The notes under the pieces are model-generated. The model did no database searches, was not told the origin of the DNA, and saw nothing but the letters and a program-made list of their open reading frames with translations. A stretch of 64,000 bases of DNA from Vallitalea pronyensis. Its GTDB lineage: Bacteria; Bacillota; Clostridia; Lachnospirales; Vallitaleaceae. This document shows, piece by piece, positions 1 through 9,126 of this stretch (position 1 is its first letter; each line of letters begins with the position of its first letter). The DNA is taken from positions 4,235,001-4,299,000 of the forward strand of contig NZ_CP058649.1 in NCBI RefSeq assembly GCF_018141445.1. The letters are read 5' to 3'. The position numbers and the translations under genes were made by a program.

Positions 1-124
1 GTGGACGGATACCTGCATATTTTTGTCGCTTTAACTCACTTGCTAGATCAATAAGATACTCAATTTCTTTCTTCGAATAATCTTCTAAAGATAATAGATG
101 TCTTCCTTTTAAATTAAATGCCAT
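1..124 (-). CDS. arcB: Ornithine carbamoyltransferase, N-terminal part (runs off the window)
   Basis: The reverse strand encodes 41 residues beginning [17 protein letters not shown] and ending in YAGIRP, the usual N-terminus of ornithine carbamoyltransferases, before the window edge. A GGAGGATGAAC ribosome site precedes the ATG at 124. The enzyme interconverts ornithine plus carbamoyl phosphate and citrulline in the cytoplasm. It lies 128 bp downstream of the arginine deiminase gene on the same strand, which points to the catabolic (arcB) rather than the biosynthetic (argF) version. That is inference from context, because the two cannot be told apart from the N-terminus. The carbamoyl-phosphate loop (STRTR) is outside the window. 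Confidence 0.82.
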   Translation of the reverse strand, partial: MAFNLKGRHLLSLEDYSKKEIEYLIDLASELKRQKYAGIRP

Positions 125-252
125 ATTTGTTCATCCTCCTTTTGTATAGTTGTTAAGTTTAACATGTATGATTAGATTTTTGACCCTTCAACATGATAGG
201 TTGGTCCCATCTGTGTATTTGCCAACCTTCACTTGTGAAGAGCCTAGCATTT

Positions 253-1485
253 TTATGGGTTATCTTCTCGGACAATGGGCATACTCATACATCTTGGACC
301 ACCCCGTCCTCGTGATAATTCGGAACTGTGAATAACATGTGTTTTCACACCATTCTCATTTAATATGCGATTGGTGACATAGTTTCTTGAATACACCACA
401 ACTTCCCCTGGTGCTATTGCAAGTGTGTTCGAGCCATCGTTCCATTGTTCTCTAGGACCATCTATTTTATCACCACCAGCGCAACGGATTAAGGTAACAG
501 ACGATAAACCTAAATATTTCTTCAAAATATCCTCTAAGGTTGCACTCTCTTCATGAATCCGCACCTGATTGTCCTCTTGTTTGGTAATGGAATAGACCGT
601 CAAAGGTCCTTCGATTTCGTGGTGAATGGTAAACTTATCGTGATCAATCATGGTAAATACTGTGTCCAAGTGCATAAATGCTCTCTTTTTAGGTATATTA
701 AAAGCTAAAACGGTATGAAATTCTTCCCCTGCTTTAAATATATTTCTAGCCAATGTCTCAATAGAATGTGCTTCAGACCGTTCAGAAATTCCTATAGCAA
801 GAACACCTTTACCCAGTACAAGGATGTCGCCACCTTCCAAAGATGTCTTCGCATCACGATTGTATAAAATAGGTATATCTGCATCTTTAAAACGAGGATG
901 GTGTTTCATAATGTATTTCATAAACAAGGTTTCACGGTTTCTGGTTTTTGTACGCATGTGATTCAGTGCTATACCGCCGCCAATGATAGCTGCTGGGTCT
1001 CTTGTGAAATACAAATTAGGCATAGGGTCTATCACAAATGGATAGGTTTCATGAACCAGATAGGCTAAGGACTGGGTTGGTATGTTGGCCAATTCGTTTT
1101 TCCGAATACCTGCCATCATTTTTCTAATGAGCATGGCATCGTCTTTTTCTTCAAAATACCCTTGTAATGTATATTTCATGCCATCATCATATATGTTGGC
1201 TTCATTGAGAAAATCATTAATAAACATGGCTCTAACCTTGGGATCAGCAATAGCTGTAGCTATTAAATCGGATAGATATAAAACCTCAACACCTTGTCTC
1301 TTGAGTGTTGACGCAAAATAATCATGTTCACGAATAGCTTCTTTTAAATATGGAATTTCATCAAACAATAATTTTTCCATAAGGTTTGGTGTTAGATTTT
1401 CAAGTTCGTGAGACGGTCTATGAAGAATAACTGAAACAAGTCTCCCTATTTCAGATGTTACGTGGAGTGGATTATCGTAAGACAT
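253..1485 (-). CDS. arcA: Arginine deiminase
   Basis: Cytoplasmic enzyme that hydrolyses L-arginine to citrulline and ammonia, the first step of the ATP-yielding arginine deiminase pathway. At 410 residues it has the normal family length. Family hallmarks are visible: an N-terminal segment [11 protein letters not shown], the FTRDPA block near residue 160, LEGGD near 220, and the C-terminal [11 protein letters not shown] with the catalytic Cys at about 399. The start is set by AAAGGGGG 6 nt before the ATG. The neighbour downstream is an ornithine carbamoyltransferase, so an arcA-arcB order is likely; a carbamate kinase and antiporter may follow outside the window. A 30-bp palindrome lies 34-63 nt upstream of the start. 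Confidence 0.95.
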   Translation of the reverse strand: MSYDNPLHVTSEIGRLVSVILHRPSHELENLTPNLMEKLLFDEIPYLKEAIREHDYFASTLKRQGVEVLYLSDLIATAIADPKVRAMFINDFLNEANIYDDGMKYTLQGYFEEKDDAMLIRKMMAGIRKNELANIPTQSLAYLVHETYPFVIDPMPNLYFTRDPAAIIGGGIALNHMRTKTRNRETLFMKYIMKHHPRFKDADIPILYNRDAKTSLEGGDILVLGKGVLAIGISERSEAHSIETLARNIFKAGEEFHTVLAFNIPKKRAFMHLDTVFTMIDHDKFTIHHEIEGPLTVYSITKQEDNQVRIHEESATLEDILKKYLGLSSVTLIRCAGGDKIDGPREQWNDGSNTLAIAPGEVVVYSRNYVTNRILNENGVKTHVIHSSELSRGRGGPRCMSMPIVREDNP

Positions 1486-1518
1486 TTACTTCCCCCTTTA
1501 ACATATTTTTGTTTGTAT

Positions 1519-1548
1519 TTTTATGACAGCGTCTTCACTGTCATAAAA
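1519..1548. promoter_or_regulatory. Perfect 11-bp-arm palindrome upstream of arcA
   Basis: TTTTATGACAG at 1519-1529 is exactly complementary to CTGTCATAAAA at 1538-1548, with an 8-nt spacer. A further CTGTCAG half-site lies at 1559-1565. The position, 34-63 bp before the arcA start, suits a repressor or activator site, or a 5'-UTR hairpin. It does not resemble the ArgR box consensus. The function is inferred from position only. Confidence 0.5.
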
Positions 1549-1871
1549 TAGGGTCTATCTGTCAGAAATATAGGCTTTTACATACCTATTATCACATAAT
1601 TGTCCAGCAATAACAACCATATTTTTTCAATAAAAACCACCTTACAAATGTTACGAATTTATATGCGTTGTCTTTCGGATATTTATGCAATGAAAACCCT
1701 TTATTTATGGGCTTTTGATTTATGCTTACGATTAATTATTAATTTTAATAATGAAATTTATCTTTAATTATTTAAGTGTTATATGGCTAATCACATTCTA
1801 TTTTAATATATGTTTTATCAAATCACTTTATTAAAGTAATAAGACAAGAAAATAATCAGCTTGCTAAATAG

Positions 1872-1915
1872 AATAGCTACCTCCGTCAATTTATCAATTG
1901 AAATAGGCAGCTATT
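1872..1915 (-). terminator. Possible terminator of the TetR gene
   Basis: AATAGCTACCT at 1872-1882 pairs with AGGCAGCTATT at 1905-1915 (10 of 11 pairs, 22-nt loop), 24 bp past the TetR stop codon. No proper U-run follows on the minus strand, so it is a weak candidate. Confidence 0.35.
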
Positions 1916-1938
1916 GCGTTCACTTTTATTAGTACTGA

Positions 1939-2577
1939 CTACTTACCACCGCCATGTTCAGGTTTATAAAAGAGACGTCTAAACATGGCCGTATAGGCTG
2001 TAATTTCATTATACATATAATCCAAATCTAATTCGCCACCTGTAATCTGTAATTTCCTCATTTCATTGGTACTGAACTGTTCCAAAGTACCTTCAATGGT
2101 CGCCATCATCCTAGCAAAGTCCATATCTTCCCGAAATAAGGTATAGTCCATATGCTTGTAGGCATTATTCTTTAATTCCAGTGCCCTTGCATCATTCATG
2201 ATATTTAGTTCTTTTGCTTCTTTAGCTGTATCCATATAACAACTGATAAAGAAATTAAATAAATTAGGATATTTACGCATTAATTGAATTTTAATAAAAA
2301 GGGTTTTTTCTAAAAATAATAATAAATCTTTTTCTTGATAATCCATCTCACCATTAAATTTCTCAATGGCATAATCAACACTATAATTATATAAAAAATA
2401 ATACAATTCTTTTTTACTATTGAAGTAATGAAAGAGTAGACCTTTTGAAATGCCAGCATTTTTGACTATATTATTCGTTGAAGCTTTATCGTATCCAAAA
2501 GATGCAAATTCATTCAATGCTGCATTGAGTATTCGCTCTTGCTTCTCACTATCCAACTTAAAAAACTTTTCGTTCAT
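1939..2577 (-). CDS. TetR/AcrR family transcriptional regulator
   Basis: A 212-residue cytoplasmic DNA-binding regulator of typical family length. Residues 8-55 form the TetR helix-turn-helix: ERILNAALNEFASFGYDK, then an NNIVKNAGISKG turn and LLFHYFNSKKELYY recognition helix. The remainder is an all-helical ligand-binding domain that is not recognisable by sequence. AAAGGGG precedes the ATG at 2577. It stands alone on the minus strand between arcA and the GNAT gene, and its targets are unknown. A 20-bp near-palindrome at 2734-2753 upstream of it could be its operator. The HTH assignment is firm; ligand and regulon are not known. Confidence 0.9.
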   Translation of the reverse strand: MNEKFFKLDSEKQERILNAALNEFASFGYDKASTNNIVKNAGISKGLLFHYFNSKKELYYFLYNYSVDYAIEKFNGEMDYQEKDLLLFLEKTLFIKIQLMRKYPNLFNFFISCYMDTAKEAKELNIMNDARALELKNNAYKHMDYTLFREDMDFARMMATIEGTLEQFSTNEMRKLQITGGELDLDYMYNEITAYTAMFRRLFYKPEHGGGK

Positions 2578-2733
2578 GTTTCAGTCCCCTTTAGAAAATA
2601 ACACATTCTTCTGAATCGGCTCAGATCAGAATAATAGGATACGCCTATTCATGGTTGAAACCCAATAAAAATAACGCGTCATGTATCCATTGAGCTTATC
2701 CTATTCTTTAAAATAATAACACTACTAGGACCG

Positions 2734-2753
2734 TAAATCAACGCGTTAATTAA
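2734..2753. promoter_or_regulatory. Near-palindrome upstream of the TetR gene
   Basis: TAAATCAACG followed directly by CGTTAATTAA; 8 of 10 positions are symmetric around the central ACGCGT. It lies about 160 bp upstream of the TetR start and just past the end of the GNAT gene. A TetR-type operator is possible, but this is based on symmetry and location only. Confidence 0.25.
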
Positions 2754-2793
2754 ATTTAATGCCATTCCTTCATGAAATCATCGATTAACGTGT

Positions 2794-3294
2794 TCATGTT
2801 AGTTTTTTCTCATAACAATAAAAGGGTAATTCTCTATGAGGAAAAAATACTTGACCCACTTTTTCAAACCCCAGACGTTGATAAAATCTAACCGCACGAG
2901 GGTTGCCACTATAAGTGTCAAACCGTATGGCATCATAGCCCTTTTCTTTCCCGTAATTCTCAGCAAAGGCCATTATGTTGCTGCCTATACCTTGTCCCTC
3001 ATAGGTAGGGTTAATGGCTAGTCGATGAATCACTAATATCTTACCTTCATACTGCCATTTAACGGTGTTATATTCTTCCTCCTGATCTTCATTTAATGTA
3101 ATGATACCGTAGTACTCTTGGTCACTTTTCATAATGAAAAGATTTTTTGACTGTATATCTTGAACCATAATGTCTGCATTAGGATAAATTTCATTCCATT
3201 GATAAATCTCTTTTGCACGCATATTGGCGACACATGCTTCGAGTAATGCCATGATATTCTCTTGATCTTGTAAGTCAGCTGTAACCATCTTCAT
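2794..3294 (-). CDS. GNAT family N-acetyltransferase
   Basis: A 166-residue cytoplasmic protein of the Gcn5-related acetyltransferase fold, which moves an acetyl group from acetyl-CoA to an amine. The acetyl-CoA binding motif A is seen at about residues 92-108 (RLAINPTYEGQGIGSNIM, with the Q/R-x-x-G-x-G/A pattern as QGIGS). The motif B block is ARVFYQRLGFE-like (NPRAVRFYQRLGFEKVG) near residue 130. An AGGAG site lies 10 nt before the ATG. It has no operon partner: the gap to the TetR gene is about 216 bp and to the upstream SLH protein gene about 150 bp. The substrate cannot be told from sequence. Confidence 0.9.
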   Translation of the reverse strand: MKMVTADLQDQENIMALLEACVANMRAKEIYQWNEIYPNADIMVQDIQSKNLFIMKSDQEYYGIITLNEDQEEEYNTVKWQYEGKILVIHRLAINPTYEGQGIGSNIMAFAENYGKEKGYDAIRFDTYSGNPRAVRFYQRLGFEKVGQVFFPHRELPFYCYEKKLT

Positions 3295-3442
3295 TGTACA
3301 TTTCTCCTATTTGCTATGCTTTATTTGATATTGGATGTCTATCATAAGGGGAACATATCATTTCCTAATACATCAGTTACACATGTTATGCTTATACTTC
3401 ATAGATTTTACCCTACCTCCTGAGTATGAATAAATTAAGTAC

Positions 3443-5674
3443 TTATTGATTATCTAAAGTTAACTTCACAAGAGCATCATAGATAATCGCTACCGCATCC
3501 TCTAGTGTTAATGAGTCTTTGGGTCTAAATGCGCCTTTTGTGTCAAGAGACATTATCCCCTCATTTACACAGATTGCTACATGACTTTTGTATTTATTAT
3601 TAATTTTTGATACATCGCTGACCTTAGCAGGAAAGGTATCATCATACTTATCAATCTGTCCATCAATATAGTTCACAATAATCTCTGCCAGTTGTTCTCT
3701 TGTTATTTTCCTATCCAGGTATAAATAAGTACTTGTATTATCTAACATACCACAATATACAGCATTTTGCACGTCTCTATAATACTTGTGTGATGGGGAT
3801 ATATTCTTAAATGATAGTTCATCAAAGTCTGAATCGGTGATAATATCGAATAGATTATCCTTTACATTTAACAAGCGAATAACATCAATTAGGGTGACTT
3901 CTTTTTGTAAATCCGTATAATGAATATCTAATCTGCTTATATTGTTCATGATTGCGAGAGCTTTTTGATTCGGATGACCTTTAATTTTTTCTAAAAATAC
4001 CTTTTTATTATGAACTTGTTGATACCCATTAGCATCGAGGACAACACCACTGGATGCATCAATATCTCCTGTATAGCCATAGTTATTTTGTAATCCTAAC
4101 CCAGTGATGTATCGAGGCGCTAATCGTTTATTTTCAGATGAATAAGTATCTAATTGATCATAAACAAGTTGTACCTTAAATGTTTCAAAGAATATATCAA
4201 GGGCTTCTTTGTCACTTATTAACGGCATCTTTGGGAACTCTAAATCTTGCCAACGAATTATACATTGGTCTGGTGTTCCATCAAGAGAATTAATACTAAT
4301 ACTAATATAGCTGTCCTCAAATGGAATGTTATTCACTGAACGTTTAAAAGTATAATCATAAATCATACCAAAACCAATATGGTTATATACATAATTGCAG
4401 CTATCGTATTCAGTAGGTTTAGGTTTATGCTGTTTCGTTTCAAGCTCCATAATCTTATCTGGATACAGTGTACTTATGACTTCTACAGCTTTTTCATAAC
4501 CTTCTTCCCATGTAAAAATAGGCTTTAAGAGTTCGTCGGAATCATGAGGTCCTTCTGACGCAAATTGTGAAATAAACTCTACCATTTCTGTTTTAGCGTT
4601 TATGTCAATCGTTCCTGTTATAGGTCCGCTTTGAAATGTAGCTTGCCATATTTCATAAGGAGGATCTTGACTTTCACTAAGCTCTAAATCACGTATATTG
4701 ATTGGTTCTTTATATACATGTTGAAGATATTGTTTCATGACTTTCTTTGCTCTATCACTTGATATCACTGATGGGTTTAAACCTCTTTTACTTTTCGCCT
4801 TGTAAATGCTTTTCTTTCTTTCAAGACTAATATCACATGATGAAGCTTCTTTGTCGATGTTACTATTAATCGTGTTCATTGGTGACTTTTTGTTTTTGGC
4901 ATCAATAAAGTAATCTTTATCAATTGTAGGTCGATATACAAGTTTAATAGCTTCAACAGGTTGATTATAGTCATATTGGCATGGTCGATACAACAATTCC
5001 ATTTTTACATGTTCTCTAAATATTTTTTCAGCTTCTTTACTAGAAATAATATGATCTACAGCTTCAATGGTACCTAGGTCATGGTCCCATTCTTTAGAAA
5101 ATCCTGATACCTCACCAGAGATACTATTAACGACTATCGTTATGCTATTATACATACAATAGACATCATTAACATAACGACTATATATGATTTTATAGCC
5201 ATGTGTATCACTATCATATTGAGATAAATCTAAATTAATATGACTGGTTTTATATTCTTTAGGAAAAAATTCCATCATATAATGATCAGCTTTCTTCTTG
5301 GCCTCTTCAAAGCTAAAAAGAGGTACATTTATATCTTTATCATTAAATATTTTGTTAACATTTGCCTCCAATACTTGTCTAGACTCATCAATTCTGATAG
5401 ATATACTTTCATTCTTATCTATCTTTTCCCAATAAAAAAAACCATTGTAGGGAGAAATATTTTGCTTAAATGTATCATTTATTGATATGTCAAAGTATGT
5501 TTTTACAGCCTTTTTAGCAAAAGATATGGCTTCTTCAGATGTCATAAGCGTTGCTTGATCCTGCGTAATTACTTCTTTCTCCCCACTGAATGTCTCTTTT
5601 GCATAACTTGGCACAATCATCCCAAGTACAACCAAAACACCACATATAAAAACATTTAATTTTCTGAATTCCAC
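3443..5674 (-). CDS. Secreted YcdB/PepSY-like protein with C-terminal SLH domains
   Basis: An exported protein of about 743 residues. A signal peptide (FRKLNVFICGVLVVLGMIVPSYA) is followed by three or so repeats of a PepSY/YcdB-like module, each around a DAKTGEV-type strand (for example SIDESRQVLEAN, VNSISGEVSGF, INAKTEMVEFIS and IDASSGVVLDANGY). The C-terminal ~170 residues carry two S-layer homology motifs (ITREQLAEIIVNYI and GAFRPKDSLTLEDAVAIIYDAL), which bind pyruvylated wall polymer. The GGAGG motif and an 8-nt spacing favour the GTG at 5674 over the upstream ATG at 5689. Family members are thought to modulate secreted proteases, so a cell-surface inhibitor or chaperone role is possible but unproven. 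The gene is monocistronic. Confidence 0.8.
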   Translation of the reverse strand: MEFRKLNVFICGVLVVLGMIVPSYAKETFSGEKEVITQDQATLMTSEEAISFAKKAVKTYFDISINDTFKQNISPYNGFFYWEKIDKNESISIRIDESRQVLEANVNKIFNDKDINVPLFSFEEAKKKADHYMMEFFPKEYKTSHINLDLSQYDSDTHGYKIIYSRYVNDVYCMYNSITIVVNSISGEVSGFSKEWDHDLGTIEAVDHIISSKEAEKIFREHVKMELLYRPCQYDYNQPVEAIKLVYRPTIDKDYFIDAKNKKSPMNTINSNIDKEASSCDISLERKKSIYKAKSKRGLNPSVISSDRAKKVMKQYLQHVYKEPINIRDLELSESQDPPYEIWQATFQSGPITGTIDINAKTEMVEFISQFASEGPHDSDELLKPIFTWEEGYEKAVEVISTLYPDKIMELETKQHKPKPTEYDSCNYVYNHIGFGMIYDYTFKRSVNNIPFEDSYISISINSLDGTPDQCIIRWQDLEFPKMPLISDKEALDIFFETFKVQLVYDQLDTYSSENKRLAPRYITGLGLQNNYGYTGDIDASSGVVLDANGYQQVHNKKVFLEKIKGHPNQKALAIMNNISRLDIHYTDLQKEVTLIDVIRLLNVKDNLFDIITDSDFDELSFKNISPSHKYYRDVQNAVYCGMLDNTSTYLYLDRKITREQLAEIIVNYIDGQIDKYDDTFPAKVSDVSKINNKYKSHVAICVNEGIMSLDTKGAFRPKDSLTLEDAVAIIYDALVKLTLDNQ

Positions 5675-5785
5675 TAGACAAACCTCCATATTTTTTTGAA
5701 ATTATATCATTCTTTCCTTTTCATGTCAATTCATAAATTTATGTCAATATCTACTGCTCTGTGAATAGTTAAAGTAATATCGAAA

Positions 5786-5820
5786 AAGATGCTCTCTCAA
5801 TGTCACTGAAACAGCATCTT
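5786..5820 (-). terminator. Intrinsic terminator of the AEC permease gene; copy of the lacZ terminator
   Basis: AAGATGCT at 5786-5793 pairs with AGCATCTT at 5813-5820, with further pairing inside; a run of five T follows on the minus strand. This hairpin and about 25 bp beside it closely match the hairpin at 31338-31372 behind lacZ (see findings). Confidence 0.75.
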
Positions 5821-5925
5821 GATATATCTATTTATTACACATATATTAACTATCGGTACTAATTATACTGATTTCCTATCATTTCATGATGTACTTCCCT
5901 GATTGTTATACTTAATGTACCACTT

Positions 5926-6864
5926 CTATTGGGTAACAAACATATACACAATATAAGTAGCGATACATAAACACGTGGATACCACTGTAATATTATTCAC
6001 AAGTTTAACCTGATCGTCACTACCGCCATATTTGCCTACAAGTACAGATGCTGAGAAGGGGGGTGGTAAAATTAACAATGTAAAATAAGCGTAGTTCATG
6101 TAGTGGTCAAATGTAATCAATCGGTCAATGATGATGAACTTAAATAGATAACCCACAGCTAACATGAGCACAAAGCGCAAGGCAACAAACATAATGGTTA
6201 ATTTTGCATAAGCTTTGTTAAAGCTTAACCCATAACCAATAACCATAAGGATAAGAGGTGTGGCAATTTTACTTATGCTTTCTAAGGTTAAATAAATGCC
6301 ATGAAGCAGATAATTATCTTTTAACAGGTGACTTAACCCTAACAAGTTAATGCCTACACCAAGTATAATGGCAAGGATTAACGGGGATGTTAAGAATCCC
6401 TTTATGGTATCTAAGCTTAATTTTTCCTTCCCCATACTAAATTTCATAACGGATACATAAATAAACCATATAAAAAACTCGTGACCAATACCCATGACAG
6501 CTATGGGTAAAAGGTTAGCCTCGCCAAACACTGTAATGTATAAAGGTATCCCCAACAAACCAAAGGAAAAACCCGATACAATAAATGGTAAAGCGGGATG
6601 TTGAATAATCGGCAACTTTCTTAATAAAAAGCCTAATACCATCATGACTATACACAGTATAAAAACGGATAAAATTAACCCGAAATATTCTATTTTAAAA
6701 TCCAGATTAACAAAGGCTATAAATAATACCGATGGTAATGCAATATCAATGACAATCTTTTTAAAACCATTGATCACATCCTGGCTTAAAAATTGGGTCT
6801 TTCTCATCACAAAACCTGCTCCAAATAGTAGGAGAATGGGGAGTACTTTTGCTAATAGTTCCAT
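5926..6864 (-). CDS. AEC family (auxin efflux carrier) permease
   Basis: An integral membrane protein of about 312 residues with roughly ten hydrophobic segments in the 5+5 arrangement typical of AEC carriers. It opens with LLAKVLPILLLFGAGFVMRKTQFLSQD, the usual AEC start, and has the family's broken-helix region around LLGIPLYITVFGE. Family members export or import small organic acids such as malate or malonate. AAAGGA lies 8 nt before the ATG at 6864, which is a better start than the ATG at 6888. It is followed by its own terminator at 5786-5820, so it is a single-gene unit. The substrate is unknown. Confidence 0.85.
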   Translation of the reverse strand: MELLAKVLPILLLFGAGFVMRKTQFLSQDVINGFKKIVIDIALPSVLFIAFVNLDFKIEYFGLILSVFILCIVMMVLGFLLRKLPIIQHPALPFIVSGFSFGLLGIPLYITVFGEANLLPIAVMGIGHEFFIWFIYVSVMKFSMGKEKLSLDTIKGFLTSPLILAIILGVGINLLGLSHLLKDNYLLHGIYLTLESISKIATPLILMVIGYGLSFNKAYAKLTIMFVALRFVLMLAVGYLFKFIIIDRLITFDHYMNYAYFTLLILPPPFSASVLVGKYGGSDDQVKLVNNITVVSTCLCIATYIVYMFVTQ

Positions 6865-6971
6865 GTTGTTATCCTTTCTTATGTTCATCAGTCATTAACT
6901 CAGATAAATTATATTGTATTTAGAATACATTTAATACGTGGTGTTTAATTACTATAAAACCCTTTATTTTG

Positions 6972-7000
6972 TGTTTTTTGTTATTACGATATGCTATAAT
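6972..7000 (+). promoter_or_regulatory. Extended -10 promoter for the 53-residue membrane peptide
   Basis: TGCTATAAT (extended -10) with TATAAT at 6995-7000. A poor -35 (TGTTTT at 6972, 17-bp spacer, or TTGTGT at 6969) fits a TG-dependent promoter. The transcript would start about 7007, just before AGGAGGG. Confidence 0.65.
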
Positions 7001-7020
7001 AAAACACAGGAGGGTTACTC

Positions 7021-7182
7021 ATGAAAATTACGAATGAAAAAGTAAAAGGCTATTTCTTAGCGTTAATCGGTGCATTATCCTTATATGTTTATTTATTTGG
7101 CTTTCAGATGCTTATCGCCTTTACTCCCGTTGTTGTTGGAGCAGTCATTGTGATAGGTTTAATCAAATTATTAGATGTATAA
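7021..7182 (+). CDS. Small membrane protein, 53 residues, unknown
   Basis: Reads MKITNEKVKGYFLALIGALS and ends in IGLIKLLDV. There are two hydrophobic stretches: residues 12-28 (FLALIGALSLYVYLFGF) and 31-48 (LIAFTPVVVGAVIVIGLI). The short polar N-terminus carries several Lys. The evidence that it is real is a consensus AGGAGGG 6 nt before the ATG, an extended -10 promoter immediately upstream, and terminators downstream at 7323 and 7407. It stands on the plus strand among minus-strand genes, between the AEC permease and the carboxyltransferase. I do not recognise a family; it resembles the many two-helix membrane peptides of Firmicutes. Confidence 0.75.
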   Translation: MKITNEKVKGYFLALIGALSLYVYLFGFQMLIAFTPVVVGAVIVIGLIKLLDV

Positions 7183-7322
7183 AAACTGTTTAAACACCAT
7201 CTATCCAACACATAGGCTTTCAAAATCATATTGTACCATATTTTCTCAATAGGATATAGAGTAAATCCATAAGTTAACCCTTTAATCTCATACGAATCTT
7301 ATTGTAAAACCCTAAATAATAC

Positions 7323-7349
7323 AAAAAGCTGATGTTCGATCAGCTTTTT
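7323..7349. terminator. Bidirectional terminator
   Basis: AAAAAGCTGAT / ATCAGCTTTTT with a 5-nt loop. It has A/T runs on both sides and so can stop transcription of the small plus-strand gene as well as minus-strand read-through. Confidence 0.8.
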
Positions 7350-7406
7350 ATTTATCATCAACATTATAAGTCTAGTGATACTCTAAATCTTGCTTCTAAT
7401 AGATAA

Positions 7407-7445
7407 AAGACATCCTTTAATTATTCATGATGACTAGGATGTCTT
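7407..7445 (-). terminator. Terminator of the inositol/carboxyltransferase transcription unit
   Basis: AAGACATCCT at 7407-7416 and AGGATGTCTT at 7436-7445 form a perfect 10-bp stem, followed by TTTTA on the minus strand. It begins 20 bp after the carboxyltransferase stop, marking the end of the long minus-strand locus. Confidence 0.7.
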
Positions 7446-7464
7446 GTCTTATGGTATACATGTT

Positions 7465-9018
7465 TTATAAGGGTATATTACCATGCTTTTTACGCGGTCT
7501 ATCATCTCGCTTACTTCTAAGTGCTTGTAACGAAGATACAATATAAGGTCTTGTCATCATTGGGTCAATGACGGCATCTACGAAACCTCTACTGGCAGCC
7601 ACATATGGATTAGCAAAATTCTCTTGGTATTCTTCCACTTTCTGTGCACGCATAGCTGCTGGGTCATCTGCATGATGTATATCTTTTCTAAAGATAATAT
7701 TGGCTGCGCCCTGAGCCCCCATAACAGCGATTTCTGCTGTGGGCCAAGCAAATACCATATCTGCGCCTAGGTGTTTACTACTCATGGCAATGTAAGCGCC
7801 ACCATAAGCTTTCCTTAGAATGATATTGATCTTAGGTACTGTTGCTTCACAATAGGCATATAGAAGCTTCGCACCATGTCGAATGATACCTGAATGTTCT
7901 TGTATGACACCTGGAAAATAGCCAGGAACATCTGTTAATGTGACGATTGGAATACCAAAACTATCGCAGAAACGCACAAATCTTGCTGCTTTATCGGAAG
8001 CATTGACATCAAGAGCTCCTGCTAAGAATTGAGGCTGATTAGCAACGATGCCGACTGTTTCATTATGCATCTTGGCTAATCCAACGATTATATTCTGGGC
8101 ATAATCTTTATGTACCTCTATGAAGCTGTTCACGTCAATGATTTCATGTATAATATCCCGCATGTTGTATGCTTTACTTGATGAATCTGGTATGATATCC
8201 GCTAATGTTGTGGATTTCCGGTTAGGGTCATCTTGCATATCTACTGCCATGGGTTCTTCAAGGTAGTTTGCTGGAAGATAAGCAATCAATTGTCTAATGG
8301 CTGTTATACACTCCTTTTCATCGGTGTAATGAAAGTGTGCAACACCGCTTTTACTTGCATGCACATAGGCACCACCAAGCTCTTCCTTAGTAATCACTTC
8401 ACCTGTGACCGTCTTAATAACCTCCGGTCCTGTGATAAACATCTGACTGGTATTATCAACCATGAATACAAAATCCGTAATAGCAGGTGAATAAACAGCA
8501 CCTCCTGCACATGGCCCCATAATAACCGATATCTGGGGGATAATACCCGATGCTTTTGTATTACGATAAAAAATCTCGCCAAAACCACTTAAGGCATCAA
8601 TACCTTCCTGCACTCTAGCACCACCTGAATCATTAATACCAATAATTGGTGCACCATTTTGCATGGCCATGTCCATAACTTTACATATCTTCTGTGCATG
8701 TACCTCACCGAGAGAACCACCCATAACCGTAAAATCTTGAGCATAGACATAGACTAAGTTGCTATCAATGGTACCATAGCCTGTTACGACACCATCACCA
8801 GGTGCTTCTACTTTATCCAGTCCAAAATCCGAAGAACGGTGCTTCATGAAAGCGCCAACTTCAACAAAGCTGTTTGAATCAAGCAGCATCTCAATTCTTT
8901 CCCTAGCAGTCATCTTACCAGATGCATGCTGGCGATCAATCCTTGCCTGTCCACCACCTTGAAGCAGCTTATTTTTGCGTGCATACATATCTTGTATGCT
9001 CTGATGGATATCAGACAT
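7465..9018 (-). CDS. Biotin-dependent acyl-CoA carboxyltransferase / decarboxylase alpha subunit (MmdA/PccB type)
   Basis: A 517-residue crotonase-superfamily protein of the usual length for methylmalonyl-CoA decarboxylase alpha or propionyl-CoA carboxylase beta subunits. Hallmarks: GKMTARERIEMLLD near residue 35, the first oxyanion loop ISVIMGPCAGGAVYSPA near 160, and the second, VTLTDVPGYFPGVIQE-HSGIIRHGAKLLYAY near 360. RKAYGGAYIAMSSKHLGAD follows. It moves CO2 between a biotin carrier and an acyl-CoA. No biotin carrier, biotin carboxylase or membrane decarboxylase subunit is nearby, so it is an orphan here. It is the last gene after iolG (140-bp gap), which suggests work on the malonyl-/methylmalonyl-CoA pool from inositol. 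Specificity is not readable from sequence. Confidence 0.85.
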   Translation of the reverse strand: MSDIHQSIQDMYARKNKLLQGGGQARIDRQHASGKMTARERIEMLLDSNSFVEVGAFMKHRSSDFGLDKVEAPGDGVVTGYGTIDSNLVYVYAQDFTVMGGSLGEVHAQKICKVMDMAMQNGAPIIGINDSGGARVQEGIDALSGFGEIFYRNTKASGIIPQISVIMGPCAGGAVYSPAITDFVFMVDNTSQMFITGPEVIKTVTGEVITKEELGGAYVHASKSGVAHFHYTDEKECITAIRQLIAYLPANYLEEPMAVDMQDDPNRKSTTLADIIPDSSSKAYNMRDIIHEIIDVNSFIEVHKDYAQNIIVGLAKMHNETVGIVANQPQFLAGALDVNASDKAARFVRFCDSFGIPIVTLTDVPGYFPGVIQEHSGIIRHGAKLLYAYCEATVPKINIILRKAYGGAYIAMSSKHLGADMVFAWPTAEIAVMGAQGAANIIFRKDIHHADDPAAMRAQKVEEYQENFANPYVAASRGFVDAVIDPMMTRPYIVSSLQALRSKRDDRPRKKHGNIPL

Positions 9019-9126
9019 GTTAACACCTCCTGGTAGTCTTTTTTATGCATGTATGTCAAATCAATTAATTGTATTTCCTATATATATTAGCTATTTACTC
9101 CGTATGCTTAGATACACTTCCATCAA

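Larger units (their letters stand above)
1486..1938. other. AT-rich intergenic region between arcA and the TetR gene
   Basis: About 450 bp with no credible ORF. Besides the arcA-proximal palindrome it contains a stretch of very high A+T (about 1720-1850) and, near its right end, an imperfect hairpin after the TetR gene. It should hold the arcA promoter; I could not pick a convincing -35/-10 pair. Confidence 0.5.

Noticed and set aside
1680-1760. ArgR boxes upstream of arcA
   Set aside because: Several CATAAATA-like half-sites occur but no pair gives a convincing 18-bp palindrome; AT-rich chance matches are likely.
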